A stretch of DNA of 64,000 nucleotides from Apostichopus japonicus (taxonomy: Eukaryota; Echinodermata; Holothuroidea; Aspidochirotida; Stichopodidae), in assembly GCF_037975245.1 (NCBI RefSeq), contig NC_092568.1, positions 37,600,501-37,664,500 of the forward strand, read 5' to 3'. The first letter of the stretch is position 1. Every line of letters starts with the position of its first letter. Positions 61,079-64,000 of this stretch are shown in pieces. The position numbers and the translations under genes were made by a program. Below the pieces are notes generated by a model. The model was not told the DNA's origin and did not search any database. It saw nothing but the letters and a program-made list of their open reading frames with translations.

Positions 61079-61086
61079 CCTTCTAT

Positions 61087-62851
61087 CAGTACCCTCCTTA
61101 CCTCCCTCCAATACCTTGCCTCTTACACTTCACTTTCTCAGAGACCAGAAGAATGAATATCAATCTTAATCTACAGCAGGTTATAAAAACAAATGTGAGA
61201 TAAATAGGAATTCAATCCAAAATAGAGAATTGTTTCCAATGCTGTTCACATGATGCGGGTCCAAATAGGATTTGTAGGCCATTGTGGCATGAAATGACCA
61301 GCAGTGGTGGATTAGTACTAGTGGAAGATGATCCAGTTAAGGAGATGATCCCTCAAAGGAAAGTGATCGTTTAGGGGTCTGATCCTTATTACAACTGTAA
61401 ATAATTGCACCTAGCAACAACTTAGTCGAGTCTATTTGTGATGGAAACTGAGTTCTTACACTAGATCTGCTTGAAAGCACTACATGTTGGAAAGGAAACA
61501 AAATCGAATATGTGTTTATTTGTCTTTGGTGGCGAGGGGATTCCGGTTGCTGGTATGCTTCAAATACGTCACCCCATAAATCATCAGACTTGTTACACAA
61601 GGACTTGGTGTATCTATAACATATCATCCAGGTATATTCGATCCAGGAGTAAGCCTAATTTCTTTGCGAGTTCATTGACCAGTGTCGCAGCCCTTTGTTA
61701 GGTTAAATAAACTGTTTGTAGCTCTTCGATTGTCATATCTGTTCACCTTGTCCTGTAAAAAAACCGAAGTCAGTTGCATTTGAGTTGTTTGGCTATTTGC
61801 TGCTGTCATTTTGTTGAAACGAGTTGCAAAGAGAAAGTTGACTAATTTTTCATTGAGAACAGGTACTTGTGATCCCTATGAAATTGAAGGCTTTTGCCAA
61901 TGATTTCTTCAGACTCACAACAATTGTTTTAGTTAACTCACTGTTAGTTAGTTAACTCACTCAGTGACACAAGGTCCGCTTACATTGTTCTCCAACCCTA
62001 CAAAAAGCTTATGTATGACCATTCCATAGGTATACGTCTCGTTCTGTAAGAAAATGCTGCACTGCAAACACATACTTGGCAAGCGTTTATTTTAAACCTG
62101 TTTTCAGGTCTTCTCATACCCACTCAAAAATGTGATGTCAAATAACAAAATGTGTAAACAAACAACTTTGTTCTTTGGTGTTATGGAAAAGGTGTGTTTT
62201 TTTTTGGGGGGGGGTGGGTGGTGTGGGGAGGTATGGTGTTAGGAGGGAATGTGAGGGGATGGCAGGGGGTTTTACAGAGTCATTACAAATTTTCGATACA
62301 GTACTGTGTTTAGTATGGTGGTGCTTTATGTACAGTGTTTTTCTAACTATAAATATGTTAGTGGAAGTTCACGATAGAAGACCAAGAAACATGTTGGAAT
62401 TGCTGTGCAAGTGAATCATATAAGATAGAATATTTGAATCACTATGCATGACTTTCAGTAGATAGACCACATTTCATGTACCAGATATAAACCAATTTTC
62501 TAATTCAATTTCTCTTCTCTTTTCTTGCAGCCTTCCAAATTACTTCACCATCTAACTAATCTCCATTTGGCTTAGGCTGGGTATTATCATCTTTTGCTGG
62601 ATTCAGGACATCTCGTTTCCTTGCAACCTCCCGGAGAACTCGTCACGGACAGTGTAGGCATTTCATAAAACAGATCCAAAGTGGTTCCCTCCGCAAGTGG
62701 ACAATTTTTTCCTCCCAAGGAAATCTGTTGCCTCAAAGAGCTGTACATTCTCGCAAACCATGTTGAAGTTTTGCACACTGTCGTGCACATAGTTGACAGT
62801 GGTATTTACCAGTCGTTTATACCCACAGGACTAGTGCAGTATATCCGATTA
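61087..62851. other. intergenic sequence
   Basis: AT-rich sequence with a G-rich tract at 62198-62270. A strong acceptor (ttttcttgcag, ending at 62530) is followed by a 14-codon frame PSKLLHHLTNLHLA ending at TAG. It could be an alternative last exon but has no homology support. Confidence 0.4.
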
Positions 62852-62965
62852 CCCATATGACTTAGGCTCATGTGTTTTGGGGCCCAAAGTCCCATTTGAC
62901 CTGGGCTCCAGTGTTTTGGGACACAAATTCCCATTTGGCCTGGGGTCAGGTGTTTTGTCCATCGG
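62852..62965. repeat. 39-bp direct repeat, three copies
   Basis: cccatatgacttaggctcat, cccatttgacctgggctcca and cccatttggcctggggtcag start at 62852, 62891 and 62930, each followed by gtgttttg. The period of 39 keeps a frame open across it (FWGPKSHLTWAP-type text), which I do not take as coding. Confidence 0.9.
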
Positions 62966-64000
62966 GCATTAATTTATTATTAGACTTAGCGAGCAGACTT
63001 GCCAATATTACTCAGTCGTGGATTAATAAAAAAGCCAAACAAAAACAAACAAAAAAACATTAATATATAGTTACAAAAAAGCACAATAAAGTATTATTTT
63101 CAAGTTATATTATTATAAATACCATGGCTCATTGTCACAGGACTGCATTTCCTTGGAAAGATCTAGTTGAAAATTTATAACTTTAAACTTACTGCCTTAA
63201 AATGCTCTAATATAGTGACTGCCAAGGGTTAGACCTTTTAGCTCTGTTTAGCAGTTGTAAGTATACCTGAGTTAGTATCAGAGCTACGAGCTAGGTAAAA
63301 TAACATACATTATCATAGCACATGTGAATGGATTAATAAGTTTCTCTAGATCCAGCAAGTATCTTTAGAAGAGTCCATTATATTATGGAGATGGAAGGGG
63401 TAGGGGAGAGGTGAGGAGGGTTGCAAAGAGTAATTAGGGAAGGATTAGTGAGTTCTAAAATCGAGGGAGAATGGCATTAAATTTCTGGGCAAATGTTTGA
63501 TTTAGATAGTTTGATTGTTTGATAAACCACATTATCGTAAAGTCATTCATTTTGTTTTCGTCCAGTGGTTTCAAAGTACACAGGGTACATTGTTAATTAA
63601 TGTAATTACTGACATTTTTTCAATTTTAATGATGACATCCCAGGATGTGTAGTTTCTTCTTCTGTTTTATTGGTATGCTCCCTTCATTTGAACCTTGGAA
63701 CTAAGGGTTAGTGGTTATATGTGGTAATTACACAAAGTAAGCAATACCGTGTCAGGCTCAGTGGGGAGGTTGTTGTATCTTCAATATTATTAGTACTGCC
63801 AAAAAAATTATTTACTTTCTTAACTTAATGGGTTTTTAAGTTTCTTTAATTTTATATCTGGTGAGCTGTTCCCAGGCAAGTCTCCTAGCCTTGATAGAAT
63901 CATACATAGTAAACATTGTAAAATTCCCAAAAACTTTGTCATCTTGGTTATTCAGGAAGTTGGTTCTAGCCTCTTTATTTGAATTTTTAACAAAACTTGA
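62966..64000. other. intergenic sequence to the window end
   Basis: AT-rich sequence with a GA/G-rich patch near 63390-63425. No gene or element is recognised. Confidence 0.5.

Noticed and set aside
62531-62575. Alternative last exon PSKLLHHLTNLHLA after acceptor ttttcttgcag
   Set aside because: Strong acceptor and correct phase, but it lies 4 kb beyond the likely poly(A) signal and past a family-like terminal exon. No homology I can defend.

Overview
This is an intron-rich stretch of an animal nuclear genome: AT-rich, with GT-AG introns, large tandem arrays and small DNA transposons. It carries the 3' part of one gene on the + strand. Ten coding exons (7837 to 57959) join in phase into 344 codons plus a stop. 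They encode the back end of an R7-family regulator of G-protein signalling (RGS6/RGS7 type): the helical extension after DEP, a GGL domain that binds Gbeta5, the RGS box, and a short C-terminal tail. The first part of the protein (DEP domain, probably 120-150 residues) is not visible and presumably lies upstream of base 1. I think the host is an invertebrate, probably an invertebrate deuterostome such as an echinoderm. This rests on the single RGS6/7-type protein and the general repeat style, so it is only moderately sure.

Layout: 1-7836 is intron, mostly two minisatellites (86-bp units at 1600-4680 and a pyrimidine-rich unit of about 59 bp at 4985-7315). Exons a and b lie at 7837 and 9278. 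The next intron (9355-22555) holds a nested inverted-repeat element (9503-10080) and a hAT-type element (16587-16948). It also holds a possible 3' terminal exon of another gene on the minus strand (20468-20708). Exon c (22556) is followed by an 86-90-bp array (24828-25615). Exon d (26619-26705) ends inside a 57-bp tandem array that has copied the exon's last codons together with its splice donor. The 17.3-kb intron after it holds a GC-rich 42-bp array (32005-33140), a 66-bp array (34723-35150), a possible alternative exon (37414-37476) and AGGTCA-rich repeats. Exons e to i (43989-52028) encode GGL and RGS; exon j (57897-57959) ends the protein. A candidate poly(A) signal is at 58550. Downstream lie a 356-bp hAT-type element with perfect 8-bp target duplications (60723-61078) and a 39-bp triplicate (62852-62965).

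Most long open frames here are by-products of tandem repeats whose period is a multiple of three, or chance frames in introns. The observation I rate highest is the 57-bp array, because it multiplies a functional exon end and 5' splice site inside a conserved signalling gene.
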